A stretch of 64,000 nt of DNA from Diospyros lotus (Eukaryota > Streptophyta > Magnoliopsida > Ericales > Ebenaceae): assembly GCF_014633365.1 (NCBI RefSeq), contig NC_068340.1:42607758-42671757 (forward strand), read 5' to 3'. Positions 36,903-49,734 of the stretch are shown piece after piece. The notes under the pieces were generated by a model, which ran no database searches, was not told the origin of the DNA, and was given only the letters and a program-made list of their open reading frames with translations. The position numbers were made by a program, and so were the translations under genes. Each line of letters opens with the position of its first letter. Positions within the stretch are counted from its first letter, which is position 1.

Positions 36903-37181
36903 TGTTGAAAACTGGAACAAGCAATAAGAATAAAGCTTGGATTGGAAGAACTCGGAAGAAACACACCTTTCGTCTTTTTCCTTGAATATACCATAAGGTG
37001 TTTAAATAGACTAAAGTTCCTATAATTTAGGAAATTTAAAATACAAACAAACTTATTTAAAATCCAAATACAACAACATATGTAATAACAAATCTCCTAA
37101 ATTTTAGAGATAGATAAGATCTTATCTCCTCCTAGATTTTAGAGAGATTGGAGGCATTATCGATATTATTATATTTCAACA
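36903..37181 (-). repeat. 3' LTR of the 5.2 kb Copia
   Basis: It starts TGTTGAAAACTGG and ends TATTTCAACA, with inverted TGTTGAAA/TTTCAACA tips. It is the same length as its partner and differs from it by six substitutions and no indels. Confidence 0.95.
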
Positions 37182-37192
37182 CTCCCCCTCAA
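37182..37192 (-). promoter_or_regulatory. polypurine tract of the Copia
   Basis: In minus sense the sequence TTGAGGGGGAG directly abuts the 3' LTR, the standard plus-strand DNA priming site of LTR elements. Confidence 0.85.
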
Positions 37193-40100
37193 GCTGAGGA
37201 ATGAATATCTATCATTCCAAGCTTGCATATTAGATCTTCAAACCTCTTGGCTGCCAAGTCTTTTATGAATACATCAGCTACCCGTTCTTCAGATGACACA
37301 CGAGGGATATAGATTAGTCCTGCATCCAATTTTTCTTTGATAAAATGTCGGTTTATCTCAATATGTTTTGTCCTGTCATGTTGTATAGGATTGTGTGCAA
37401 TGCTTATAGCGGATTTGTTATCACAAGATAACTCAATTGCTTCCTTAGTTTTTATCTTCAAATCGTCTAGGATAATCTCGAGCCATAACAATTCACATAT
37501 TCTGAGGGCCATAGCCCTAAACTTTGATTCTGCACTTGATCTAGCCACAATACTCTGTTTCTTACTTCTCCAAGACACTAGATTCCCACCTAGGAATACA
37601 CAATATCCTGTGGTTGATCTTCTGTCAGTGATAGATCCAGCATAGTTTTTATCAGTAAAGCCTTTAACATCAATTTCCCTTTCTCTTCTAAACAATAGAC
37701 CTCTACCTGGATTAGTCTTGAGATAGCTAAGTATCATCCTTACAGCTTGCATGTGCTCCTCAGTTGGGTTATGCATAAATTGATTCACGAGACTGACAAC
37801 AAAGGTAATATCTAGTTTAGTATGAGAAAGATATATTAATTTGCCCACTAACCTTTGATATCTACCTTTGTCAATCGGTTGACTCTCAGGATTCTGCCAT
37901 AGTTTTCTATTAGGTTTCACTGGGACACTAGAATCCTTATCTCCAGTAAGCCCTGTTTCAGCAAGTAGATCCAAAATATATTTACGTTGAGATAGGAAGA
38001 TACCATCTTTAGAGTAGGCCACTTCAATGCCCAAAAAATATTTGAGGATACCAAGCTCCTCGATTTCAAATTCTTGAGCCAAATTCCTTTTTAGCAGTAT
38101 TTGTTCCTCCTCATCATCTCCTGTCACAATTATGTCATCCACATATACTAGCAAGGCTATAATTTTTCCTTCTTTTGAGTGCTTCATGAAAAGTGTATGG
38201 TCACCCCGGCTTTGACTGTGTCCCATAGTTTTCATGGCTTTAGAAAACCTCCCAAACCAGGCCCTTGGAGATTGTTTGAGCCCATAGAGAGCTTTCTAGA
38301 GCCTACATATTTTTTCCTTTTCTTTTTCTTGAAATCCTGGAGGCAACTCCATGTATACTTCTTCTTCTAAGTCTCCATGAAGAAATGCGTTCTTAACATC
38401 AAATTGTTGTAATGTCCATCCAAAACATGATGCCAAAGAAATCAAAATTTTTACTGTTGCCATCTTAGCTACTGGAGCGAATGTTTCAAAATAGCCTATG
38501 CCATAGGATTGAGTGTATTATTTGGCTACTAAGCTGGCCTTGTATCTGTCCTATGTCCCATCAGCCTTGTATTTTACATTAAAAACCCATTTGCAGCCTA
38601 CTGGCAAAACCCCTCTTGGTCGTGACACAATTTCCCAAGTCTGATTTTTATTTAAGGCTCTCATCTCTTCCATCATGGCTTGCTTCCAATTCTGATATCT
38701 TTGGGTCTCTTCTACTGAGTTAGGAATGACAATTGAATCCAAAGATGGTAGGAACCCTTTGTGTTTTTGAGATAGCCGGTGGTAGGACAAAAAATTGGTT
38801 AGAGGATGTTTGGTACAGCTTCAGACACCCTTCCTAAAAGCAATAGGAAGATCTAAATCATCAAAGCTTGGGTTAGAAAGATTAGAGCAGTCCAAAACAG
38901 GAAGCTGGGAGTCTGAAATAGGAAGCTGGGATTCATTTTCTGGGATAAAAGATTGTATAAATTCCTTACCTTGAATAGGATCAGATGGTGACACTTGCTG
39001 TGGTTCCAGGATAGGCTGTCTTCTTCTGAAAACATAGAAAGATCCCTTAAATCGGCCTGGAAGCTGCTGAAGCTGCTGGCTGGATTTCTGGCTTGGTAGC
39101 TGCTGAAGCTGCTGGCTGGATTTCTGGTTATGAATCTCAGGATCAATCTGAGATGAGAGGACTGGAAGAGGAAGGAAGTTGTTGAGATGGAGAAATATTA
39201 GGTAGTTGAAAAATATCCCCAACCGCTGCCTGGTCACCATCCAAATGCTCCCCCTGATGACCAGTCTGATGAGAAGAGAAAAAGGGTTGGGTTTCAACAA
39301 ATGTAACATCCTTTGAGATATAAAATTTCTTTGTCGTTGGATGATAGCATTTGTATCCTTTTTGGGTAGGTGAATAGCCTAGGAAAACACACTTTAGGGC
39401 CCTTGGATCAAGTTTGTCTCTGTTTTGCTTGGGAATATGGACAAAAGAGACACACCCAAAGACCTTTAGTGGAAGAGGAGAATGTTGATTTAGATCTGGA
39501 TAATGATTAGATAGAAGCTGAAATGGTGTTTGATGGTTTAAGGTTTTTAAGGGTACACGGTTTATCAGGTAGGTTGCTGTAAGAGTGGCTTCTCCCCAGA
39601 AATTTTTAGGCACATTATGATGATGTAGGAGACTTCGAGCAACATTAAGCAGGTGTCTCATCTTCTGTTCTGCCACTCCATTTTGTTGTGGAGTGTGGAC
39701 ACAAGAAAACTCATGAATGATCCCTTCTTGTTGAAAGAATTGATGCAAATGATTGTTAACATAGTCCTTTGCATTATCAGTTCAGAATTTCTGGATTGGA
39801 TACTTGAATTGAGTGGAAATTAACTTACAGAAATATGGCAAAATGGTGCTAACAACAGCCTTTTCTTTTAATAAAAAAACCCAAGTCATTCGAGTACAAT
39901 CGTCAATAAATGAAATAAACCATTGAGCCCCCGAACAATTTGGTATTTTAGAGGGCCCCCAAAGATCGGAATGAATCAAAGAGAAAGGTGTAGATGATCT
40001 CTTATTACTAGGGGGATAGGACACTCGGTGATGCTTAGAAACCGCACACACATCACACTGAAATTCACTAAGGTCTAGGGACTGAAACAAAGAAGGAAAC

Positions 40101-41739
40101 ATTATTTTTAGAAGAGGGAACGCGGGATGGCCAAGTCTGTAATGTTGCAGCCAAACATGTGCAGTCAAACATGTGCAGTGTGGTTAGATGTAAACTGAGA
40201 GAATGCAGCAGTCTCAAAGACTTGATTTCCAGCCAAAGGGTACTCTCCTTTTATTTCCAGAAAATATAGCCCATGCTGTTCCCTAGCTGCACCAATCATC
40301 TTCCCAGTCTTCAGGGCTTGAAATTCACACACATTAGTAGAGAGTGGCATGGCAATTTAGATCATTAGTAAGCCTATGAATAGACACAAGGTTGGTGGAT
40401 AGATTTGGCACATGTAGAACTTTTTGAAGGGTAATATTGGGACTGAGGATGACTGTTCCTCGACCTTTGATGGATACTGAAGTCCCATTAGCAATGGTAA
40501 TCTATTTAGAGGTTACAATAGGCTCATAAGTGTCAAAAACCAATAGATTAGGAGTCATATGATCAGTGGCTCCTGAATCTAGGATCCAAATGTCATTCTT
40601 ATCAGATTTAGAGGCATTAAGAGAGGCTGAATGTAAACAATTACCTTGCTGGGCAAAAACACAATTTCCATTGTTAATAGTCTTAAGAAAAGCCTTAAGT
40701 TTGTTAATTTCCTCACCATCAAGTTGTGCAAGATCAGTACTTGGATTTGATTCTGTCTTACTGGTTGTTTCTCCTTCCTCGTGCTGCTCTTTGGTAGATA
40801 TGTAAGGCTGTTTTTGTGCTACCATATTTTTGAAAACTCCCATCTTCTTTAACACAACCTCCTTGCCATGAAGTTTGAAGCAATTATCTCGAGTATGCCT
40901 AGGCTTGTTGCAGAAACTACACCACAGTCCCTCACGATTCTTTGCTTCTGTTTTACCCATTATGAACCGTGTCCTATCCTTTCTTGCTGTAACCATGGAT
41001 GATCCTTCTGTTCCACTATCATTCAACATGACTCCCCTTCGGTTTTCTTCACTCCTTACCATACCAAATACTTCATTCAAGGATGGTAGCTTCTCCCTTC
41101 CAAAGATCTAAATCCTAACTTGATCAAACTCAGCATTTAATCCAGCTAAGAATTCCACAATCTTATCTCTTTCAATGATTCAGCTAAGAGTGGCAACATC
41201 ATCACTGCATATCATCTTGATTTCTTGAAATTGATCTAGCTCTAACCAAAGGCCATTCATCTTGTTAAAGTACTCAGTAACAGTTAGAGATGCTTGTCTA
41301 GTACTATTAATCTTTGTTTTGATATCAAATATAACTGAAGCATCCAGAACTTGGAATAAGTCTGCCTAATGGTGTCCCAAATAGCCTTGGCTGAATCTAA
41401 GAACATATAGTTTTTACTAACCTCAGGTTGCATGGCATTCCATAGCCATGACATGATAAGGGAGTCCTCGATATCCCATGTAGGAAAGGCTAGATCAGTA
41501 GACTTTGGTGGCGAAGCAGTGAGATGTCCTAGCTTCCCTCGCCCTTTCAGGAAGGTTCGAACAAGTTGCGCCCATTGGAGGTAATTTTTACCATCCAATT
41601 TGTAGGATACATGCATTCCCGGCAGTTCTCCACTGCCCGACCCAAGGAAGGTTCCTCCACTTCCATTTGTACCGGTAATCAGATCTGGTTCTGACTCACC
41701 AGTAGTTAAACCAGGATTAATATTCGAGATTCCTGACAT
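37189..41739 (-). pseudogene. Copia gag-pol polyprotein, decayed
   Basis: Gag starts at ATG 41737-41739 (MSGISNINPGLTTGES) and contains a Copia gag N-terminal domain (SYKLDGKNYLQWAQLV) and a knuckle CSFCNKPRHTRDNC at about 40870-40920. Protease ILDSGATDHMTP is near 40550. Gag-pre-integrase and the integrase core (WLQHYRLGHP, HSDLWGPS, FIDDCTRMTW, HTPQQNGVAE) span 39143-40168. RT begins TWEIVSRPRGVLPVGCKWVF (38551-38790), with catalytic VYVDDIIVTGDD near 38110. RNase H contains TDKNYAGSITDRRSTTGY and LSCDNKSAISIAHNP and ends ...IDIHSSA (stop at 37189). A one-base deletion in gag near 41345 and stops near 41175, 41110, 40500, 40165, 39780, 38550 and 38300 mean no full polyprotein can be made. 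The RT/RNase H part from 38235 to 37189 is open. Confidence 0.93.
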
Positions 41740-41850
41740 CCTTAGTACCGAGGAAACCAAGAGAAGGCAATGAAGGCCTAGGGAAGGAAATAAAGAACGA
41801 GAGACAAGAGTGCAATGAAGAAACGATGAGGTTCTACGAGCAGAATGAAG

Positions 41851-41862
41851 GCTCTGATACCA
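41851..41862 (-). promoter_or_regulatory. primer-binding site (initiator tRNA-Met type)
   Basis: In minus sense TGGTATCAGAGC lies immediately after the 5' LTR. This is the canonical plant Copia site, complementary to the 3' end of initiator methionine tRNA. Confidence 0.93.
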
Positions 41863-42141
41863 TGTTGAAAACTGGAACAAGCAATAAGAATAAAGCTTGG
41901 ATTGGAAGAACTCAGAAGAAACACACCTTCCGTCTTTTTCCTTGAATATACCATAAGGTGTTTAAATAGACTAAAGTTCCTATAATCTAGGAAATTTAAA
42001 ATACAAACAAACTTATTTAAAATACAAATACAACAACATATCTAATAACAAATCTCCTAAATTTTAGAGATAGATAAGATCTTATCTCCTCCTAGATTTT
42101 AGAGAGATTGGAGGCATTATCGATATTATCATATTTCAACA
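41863..42141 (-). repeat. 5' LTR of the 5.2 kb Copia
   Basis: Partner of 36903-37181, bounded by TGTTGAAAAC and TTTCAACA and followed by the duplicated GAAGA. Confidence 0.95.
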
Positions 42142-42146
42142 GAAGA

Positions 42147-43785
42147 CAATGAGAATAATTTTACAACATACTTAGCATATAAAAGATTGAAGGGTTCTCT
42201 CTAACAAACCATAGTTTCAACATAGGTTAGCAAGGATGGAAGTGTTTGAAGGGATTAGCTTTTGATATAGCTAATCACCCGTAGACTTGATCGGTTATAG
42301 GGTTCAACCGATTTGAGGTTTAGGTTTTTTTTTGGGGTTTGGGGGGTTCGAGGTTATCATTTTTAGAGTTTTCGATTAAAGTTTCAAGTTTGGGGTTTCT
42401 AATTTGAAGTTTAGAGTTTGGTTTTTAGGGTTTACATATTTGGTCTTAAGATTTATGGGTTTGATCTTAAATTTTAGATTTTAGATTTGGAGATTAGGGC
42501 CTAAGGGTTTTGGCTTTGGGCATTGGGTATACAGTTCAAATGTCCACTCCTTGTTTGCACCACTTTTATCAAGTAAAATTCCAAACTCACAACTCAAAAC
42601 CTAAATTCACAACCTAAGTCCCACATGAAATATATAAAATTAACATGATGCATTCTTACGACTATAGATACCTGCAAAATATAACTCAAAAGAGCCTATA
42701 CGTCTATGAGATGGCAATGGGAACTCACCTAATATGGGGCAAGTTTCGCTATTGTAAAATCTCCATTAAGACAAGTTTAAGGACAAATTTAAAATCTTTG
42801 TCAGGGCAACATTGGGGTGGGAATAGGGTCCCTGACCAGATTATATTTGAATTAATAAATTTCTCTTATTTTATATTATAATTCAAAATTGAAAAAGAAA
42901 CCTTGGAAGTGAAAACACTAATACCTTTTAACAGTTATCCCATCTAGGCTCATACTCAAAATCAAAGTACCTATTGTCGCTACTCCTCATTGCCACACTA
43001 CAAGAGGTTCTAGTCGTACAAGAGATTCCAATTGCCATTCCTCCTTGCCACACTACAGTATGTTTTTACCATTATCTTAACATTGGTATCACGACTTTGG
43101 TTGTACAAGAGGTTCCGGTTCAAGTCTTTTTACATGGTCTGATCCTCTAGTTTATGTGTTTGTTGGACGCACTTGTTCTGAATGTGTGTGTGTTTTTTTG
43201 ATCCAGTTCTGAATGTGTTTGTACAAATTAATTATGCCCACATACACATTGAAGAAGGGGAGAGATTGTTGGAAAACATCATATACATTGCTAGGCTCCC
43301 TTCTTGATAGCTTTAAACTTGTGCTGTAAGTGGGTACTTAAAACACATTTTTATTGATTATAAAGTAAATGATTGAATTTTTTCAAGTTCAACTAGCACA
43401 AACAGCCAAAGGCACAAGACATATCAATACGTAGCAGTCACATTCAACACCCCTCCCCCTAAAAAATCGCATTTTTTCTTTACTCCTAATTTCCTCCCTG
43501 CATGTATATCCATTTTGAAGCAATGTTATATGTAATTATGCGAGGAAGAAAACAAGAAGTGGGGATCATGTAAATAATGACACATGACTGTCCAGTGCGC
43601 CTTTCTAAGGCTTGAAATTCAGATGGGACAAAAAAGCATTATATATCATGATGTAACCACACTGTGTTTATTGGTCGGGTTACTTGCTAAAGAAAAAAGA
43701 ATAGATTGATTGGCAATAGATGTCAAGGAAATCCAACATATCTTCAATGCACCAAGAAAAAGTCAAAATCTAACCTGGAAAGTGA
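42147..43785. other. no gene; GGGTTT-like low-complexity patch
   Basis: At 42325-42530 the plus strand is rich in GGTTTAGG/GGGTTT-like words (TTTAGGGTTTACA, TAGAGTTTGG) without a regular 7 bp period. The rest of the interval shows no coding signal. It is the 3' flank of the alpha/beta hydrolase gene. Confidence 0.5.
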
Positions 43786-44258
43786 TTAGATAATCTTTGG
43801 AGAAAGACTAGCTTTAGTTTTAGCATGACGAGCCACGAAGGATTCAATTAGTTGGTTGACGAGATGAGGTGCCTCATCCTTCATACAAGTCAACAAATGA
43901 TGCAGTTAGAATTTAGAAATCATCATTCACCAAAATATTTGTAGAACTTCAAGCACAAACACTGAGATGAATAATTTCTTTCCACTTAACATGAGGGTAA
44001 GCTTTTGTTATGCACACATGATCTTTCACCATAACAATGTTTACATTTGACTTTGACCACAATTAAGGGTACATGAAAAATATGGTAGCTTCTATGCATA
44101 TGTGATGCTTCACTGCAACCATGTTTGCATTTGAATTTGCCCACAATCAAGGGCAAAAAAAGTGATGTGAAAAGTATTGCTATTCCTAGTTCCATTAGAA
44201 GGAAAAATATAGATAGTGATCCTTACCAGGCACGGTGTGCTGTGTGTGTGTGTGTGTG

Positions 44259-44308
<50 letters not shown>

Positions 44309-47300
44309 GAGGGCAATGGCCAACATTAGGGAGGACAATAAAATCTTCTACAGAATCAAATTTGCCAAAAGTTCTTCCAAGCTCAATGGGCTCCCACGGA
44401 TCCTTGTCACCCCATGCGATCAAAACAGGGCACTGCAAAGGAGGAGAAGCACAAAATTTGGGTCATTGAGACCATCAATATATATCCAAGAAACAATATC
44501 ACAAAATAGTATGGATTAACTTAATACTATGACCTTGACTAGAGGTAATAGCTCCTCCGGAAGAGGACCTCCTGAATAGCATATAAACTCCAGAAACACA
44601 TCTGCAGCACCAGGCTGGAGTCCTGGAAGAAGTATAGCCTGAACTAATTCATCTGTAACCTGGGAGGTGTCATGATAACACTGAAATGCACTGTGTCAGA
44701 AGTAGTTCAACAAGAAGGTAATAACTATATTGGATTAGTTGACAAAGTTAAAATTCCAATGACCATGGTTTGTGAGTAAAGGTATCCTGAATGTACATCC
44801 TGTTAGGGCTGATATAAAGGATGGCTGTCAGGGCTGATATTGTGGCTGTTATGCAGGTAGATTGTAGTTCCCATGTTGTGTTTATTTGAATTTCGTTTAT
44901 CTTTTTATATGAAATAAATAATTCCCCAGCAGTATAATTGATTCTAAAGACATTACAGAATGTGTGTTTTTATTCAGAATTTATTCCCACCATTCATCAT
45001 CAAATCCAGCCCTTACAGTGACAAGTTTATGAGAAATGGACATTATTACATATTCATTTGTGATTTAGGTTTAGGATTTAGGATTTAGGTTTTCTTTAGA
45101 TTTTAAAATTTTAATTTCTGGTAAAGGCAATGGTTGCAATTTCCCTGCTGTCCATAGGGATCCTTGTTCATAACTTCCATGTCCATGCTTAACATTCGTT
45201 ATATTTCTTTGCTTATGTAGCCCCTTGATACCATAAACATTATTGCCTAATAACATTGATCATACATCCTCAGTATCATACAAGAATACCTGAGAAAGAA
45301 TGCTCCTGATTGAGTCTGGTCTGGCAACAGATTTATAAAAAAGATTGCCCAGTGCAGTGTTCCTGACAAGAAGTGCACGAACTAAAACCCAAATTCACAA
45401 GATTAAGACTCTAGATTGGGTAAAGAGAGAATTACATTCAAATTTACCTCAACAAATTCTGAAATAATCTGATCAGAGGTCTTCCGTACCAAGGTTGCTT
45501 GTTGGTATGAAGCATACGAAGAGATATGTTTAGAAGCATAATGCCCATGCAGGTTTCAGGCTCCATCACTGCAGCCTGAAGACCAACAACTCCTACATAT
45601 TGCATCTTTTAGGCACATCATCTTCAATGTAGTCAAATTCAAGGAAAAGAATAAAGGTAGGGAAAAGAATACATCAAAGCAATTGAATGAGGCATCTAAT
45701 TGAGAAAAGAAGATTGGTTTATAATTTTAATCAACTCAAAAACAAAATGCGAATGTGTGAAGTGTGTCACAACATTTTCACCCAATGCAATTTGCTCTGA
45801 AGTGGGGCACTACAAAGTGTGCTATCTTGCTTAAACACCCCTCCCCTCCAACCCCATCTTAAATGAACTCAGGTACGAGTGTTGGATACAGGTGTGTACA
45901 TAGAGAATAGACTGGTCAATTTCATGAATTTTAGGATATGGGGACATGTGTTCAAAAGTAGGACACAGTTATTGGGATATGGCATAGAGAATAATAAATC
46001 TTACTGCCCTACCCATGCAACAAGAAGTAACCATTGCAGGTTTTAAATTCAGGAAAATTAGAAACTAAAAGGTGATCACCTCCAATAGAATTGCAGACAA
46101 AATATGCTTTGTCTTTAACCACATCTATACAGAATTCATTTAGCTGCATGGCCCAGGTCTCAAATGTGTAAAATGGCTCTTCATACTCACGAGGATTTGG
46201 TTTGTCTGAATAACCATAACCAATAAGATCAATTGAAAATACCCTATGGGAACGTGCAAGCACTGGAATATTTTTCCTCCAATGGTCACTGTCAAAAGAG
46301 ATAAGTTAATCAAAGCTACTTAACCAAACATTTGTGCAAAGGTTAATATTGAAATTTTAACAAAAATGAATCTGAATGGAAACACATTAATGTTCTAACT
46401 TTTTAGGCATTTATACAGGGGCATCAAAGTTATTTATGACAACAGCAACATCACGATGTAATGTAAGTTCGCTTATTAAATTAGACTTTAATCTTTTATA
46501 CCTATTGAATTTTAATGTCATCGTTATCCTTTTTAGATATCACAGCAATGCCTGTAATATTATTGAAGTTAAGCATCACCACTAAAGCTAATAGAAAATG
46601 AATGAAGCCAGGCTTAGAAGTGTGGGAACATTTTACCAAGTTGCTCCATAATGATAGTAATACAAAAGGTAATACAAAAGGTAAGTGCAATTATTCTGAT
46701 TAATTTTAATTTTGATATGATCCAGAAAAAATGGCATTACCCTCATTCAAGAATCATCTAGGTGCATCTAAAAAGCATCCCTATAATGCTTTTTAGATTG
46801 GCAAGCAGAATTAGATTGGCAACCAACCTAATCTACGTCACTTTACAAGATTCAGCCAATCTTGAATTTTACGAACCACTCTTAAGGTTTTCCCCCAAAT
46901 TGACCTTAGGAACTAAAAAACCCCTAGATTTCTTGGGCTCAAGAAAGCCACACAATCTCAGGCTAGGGAAGTAAAAGTAGATAGTTTAAGAATCATTCGT
47001 GGCAACTCTGCCCAAGCACAATACTTTTTTCTAGTTGGATGGTTCTAATTGTCTAAGGGCTAAAGTTTATGGGGAAAGAGAAGGAAACTGAACAGATCAA
47101 GTTTCGTAGTTAAATGATAATAATTTCAAATTCATACAAGAAAGAAGAAGATCTAGGTTAATGCAATCACTGAAAAAGTCTTAACTAATAAATCCAACTA
47201 TGAGGGTCAGCTACTTGAATTCTAACTCATCAATACTGTTCAACACTAAGAAATTTCTACAGCAACAAATTCTCATTGAATTTGAGACATTGAAACAGCA

Positions 47301-49734
47301 TTATATAGATTTTCAAGGTCTCAAAACTTTAATAAGAAATTACCTCCTAAATTTAGAAGCTAAAGACTTTGCTTTCTGGAACCTAATAAATCCTACAAAG
47401 TTCATATTTCATAAACCTATACCTATAGCATAGTTTGATATGGAAGCTGACACAGGCTACCCAATACCGCCCAAGTCTAGAGAATTCTGAAATGAACAAA
47501 ATCCCCTGTAAGCCATTACAAGACGTAGCAAATCCAAAAATAAAATTAAATCTAACTTAATAATCATCAAATATGACACTGATGAAGTTGAAAGTTTGAT
47601 TCTACACTATTTCAATAAGCAGACTTGAAAATTCCAGGTACATCCAATTTTTTGCAGCTTCTTTAATTTTTTAACTACTCATGAGTTCTTCATGGCCATA
47701 TCAACATGAGCAACATGAACCCTGTTTTTTTCAATCTCAAGATACAATAGATGAGCCTGTATTTACTGAACTGTAGAACAGTTGTGGTCAGGGAAACAAG
47801 AAGTCCTATTCTACATATTGATAGTTTAATTTTCAATTTTATGTAGACTGAAAGGCCAAAAGTAGCAGAAGTTCAAAGGATAATAAATGCAATAGTGCTA
47901 CCAGATCAGGTTAGTGCATAGTAAAGCTTCATGAACTCTACGTGAATGTTTTTAGTCTAATGACCAAGAACCCAAACCATTCACAGAGAAATCCTAGATT
48001 AAATCGATATTGACAATTCAAATAATTGATGCAGCAAAAGGCATGAAGATAGATAATGTTTTTGTGCCAATGGTCTGTGCATTTAATACCTACATCAATT
48101 ACTTGATGACAAGAAAAATGTGAGTGATGTGGACCTGTTTGCTCCAAAACCATGGACTAAAACTAATGCAGGGCCACTGTTCCCAGAATGTTGATAGCGA
48201 ATAGAGAACCCCCTCCAGTTCCATGTGCTACAACACCAACAGAAAAAAAGGATGAAAGAATTAGAAATCCATTAAAAAAAAACATCATCAAGAAGCAGTT
48301 AATGGGCTAAGGAGGTGCCAAGACATAAAAGAACAGATTCCGGGTGGCAGCATCATGTTGTGCCTATACATAAAGAGGAACTAATCAGGTTATGACCAAG
48401 AGAACACAAAAAAGTGGACAGCTCTGTAATACCCCCAGGTTTTCTCTGGAGAATGTCAAATGTGGGATGTGGAGGGACTACCTCCGATTCAACTATCTAA
48501 TATTGCAAGAAGCATATTCATCTCAATCTGCAACTAGAGAAGGATCTTGAATTGGCTACTCCCCCACCAGAAAGTGGGTGGTGCCTTTCGCAACCAGCCT
48601 CCATGCCTACTTCTTTGAGTGTGAAGCACCAAGCTCCTTCAAACTTTATCTACAGATCCACTAAATCTTTCTTGCTTCTAATTCACGTCCTGCTTTTTCA
48701 GTTCTTAAGCAAATGAATTGTGAATATAGAATTTGTTTTCTTTCATTTTTTTTCTTTAACTCTTTATCTTATGGTTTGCCTTAAAGCACTTCCAGTAAAC
48801 TAAGGAAAACGAGAATTAGAAGAAAACAAAGGAAGACGACAATTAGAATTATAAGACTCTAAATGGTCTTTTATTTAACGTTGTTTTTATTTGAATATCT
48901 GCTAGTTTTCTTCTTCACCCTGATCTGACACTAATTATAGTTGTATCATAAACATTTTTAATCACGTCACGTAGTCTATACTCTTGTGATTTGGCAACCC
49001 TCCAACCTAAGCCATGATGAACCTTATCATTTTTTTCTTCTTATGGTTCACGTTTTGAGTCGATAATTTTCCCCCATCTCCATATTTATCAATCAAATGC
49101 ATAAAATTCTAGAGATTCTTAGTAAAAGATCCTCAGAAAGTGTTTTGCTAATGTTCATTTGCTTGCTTGAATGTTCAATCCCAGAGAAGCCAGGTAGCAT
49201 TCCCAATCATGTAATGCAAATAATGAATGGCAGAATAAGCTTTATTGTGAAAGAAAAGGCGCCATTGATGCATAGCAGTCCATAACTTACAGTTCTGCTA
49301 ATTCAAGAAACAGAAATAGATAAAAAATCTGGCTATATAGTCATAATTAAGGCCACACTAAATTGACAGCAAAACTGGTAGGATATTGCTGAATTATCAT
49401 AGTTAGGTTTTATATTTTATTATAGTTAGATAAGAAAGAAACAGATGCAAAAAAGAAAATACAAAGGGGAGTTTAATTACCTGCTGCAAACTTCAAGTTG
49501 AGGGGTGTTTTGTTTCGTTGGATCATTAATTACATGATCATCGAGACGAGAAACAGTAGTAGTAGCAGGACGATAGACATGGGGGAGAGAAACTGTTGGT
49601 GTTCTGTACGAAAGCAAGGACTTTCTAGAAAGAGATGGGGGTAAAAGATTCTTTCTTATTCTTTGCAAATAACGAACCGGTAAATCAACTTTGGTGAAAG
49701 TAAACGATGAAGAGCTGGAGCTTGCCATGTACAT
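43786..49734 (-). CDS. plastid-type alpha/beta hydrolase, eight exons, frameshift in exon 5
   Basis: Exons in transcript order: 49481-49734, 48135-48227, 46080-46288, 45448-45592, 45289-45362, 44534-44680, 44307-44432, 43786-43878 (stop TAA 43786-43788). All introns are GT-AG and phases fit except for exon 5. The intended product is about 379 residues. It has a Ser-rich N-terminus (MASSSSSSFTF) like a chloroplast transit peptide, an oxyanion block LVLVHGFGAN, nucleophile Ser in YFVCNSIGG, Asp in VLIAWGDKDPWEP, His in NVGHCPH, and the end DEAPHLVNQLIESFVARHA. From family knowledge it belongs to the plant hydrolases related to pheophytinase and CLD1; the best remembered match is the AT5G19850 type, substrate unknown. 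Exon 5 has one base too many in the TT at 45300-45301, so the frame reads SNSFS and stops just inside exon 6, losing Asp and His. The start could also be 49728 or an upstream in-frame ATG at 49936-49938. Confidence 0.88.
44241..44305. repeat. compound (TG)n(GA)n microsatellite
   Basis: About 19 TG units, with one GG interruption, run into about 13 GA units. The tract abuts the splice donor of exon 7 of the hydrolase gene at 44306, so the transcribed intron begins GTCTCTCTCTC then (AC)n. Confidence 0.95.
44811..45017. mobile_element. possible small LTR/TRIM-like insertion
   Basis: TGTTAGGGCTG and, 207 bp on, CAGCCCTTACA form an 11 bp inverted tip pair of LTR style (TG...CA), in intron 5 of the hydrolase gene. 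The flanking pentamers CATCC and GTGAC do not match, so only the tips support the call. Confidence 0.4.

Larger units (their letters stand above)
36903..42141 (-). mobile_element. structurally complete Copia element
   Basis: Two 279 bp LTRs, 36903-37181 and 41863-42141, differ at six positions (about 97.8% identity). GAAGA flanks both sides (36898-36902 and 42142-42146). A primer-binding site TGGTATCAGAGC follows the 5' LTR and a purine tract precedes the 3' LTR. Total length is 5239 bp, the usual size for a small Copia. The polyprotein order is gag, protease, integrase, RT, RNase H, all read leftward. Confidence 0.95.

Noticed and set aside
41744..41880. Upstream extension of the Copia gag frame to 41880
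   Set aside because: It runs through the primer-binding site and into the LTR, so the ATG at 41737-41739 was taken as the start.
36651..42200. LTR running from TGTTATGGGCG to TCTCTCTAACA around the Copia element
   Set aside because: Tips look right but the flanks do not match as a target duplication, so it is mentioned only in the interval note.
42325..42530. Possible interstitial telomere array
   Set aside because: GGGTTT-like words are present but without a 7 bp period; treated as low-complexity sequence.
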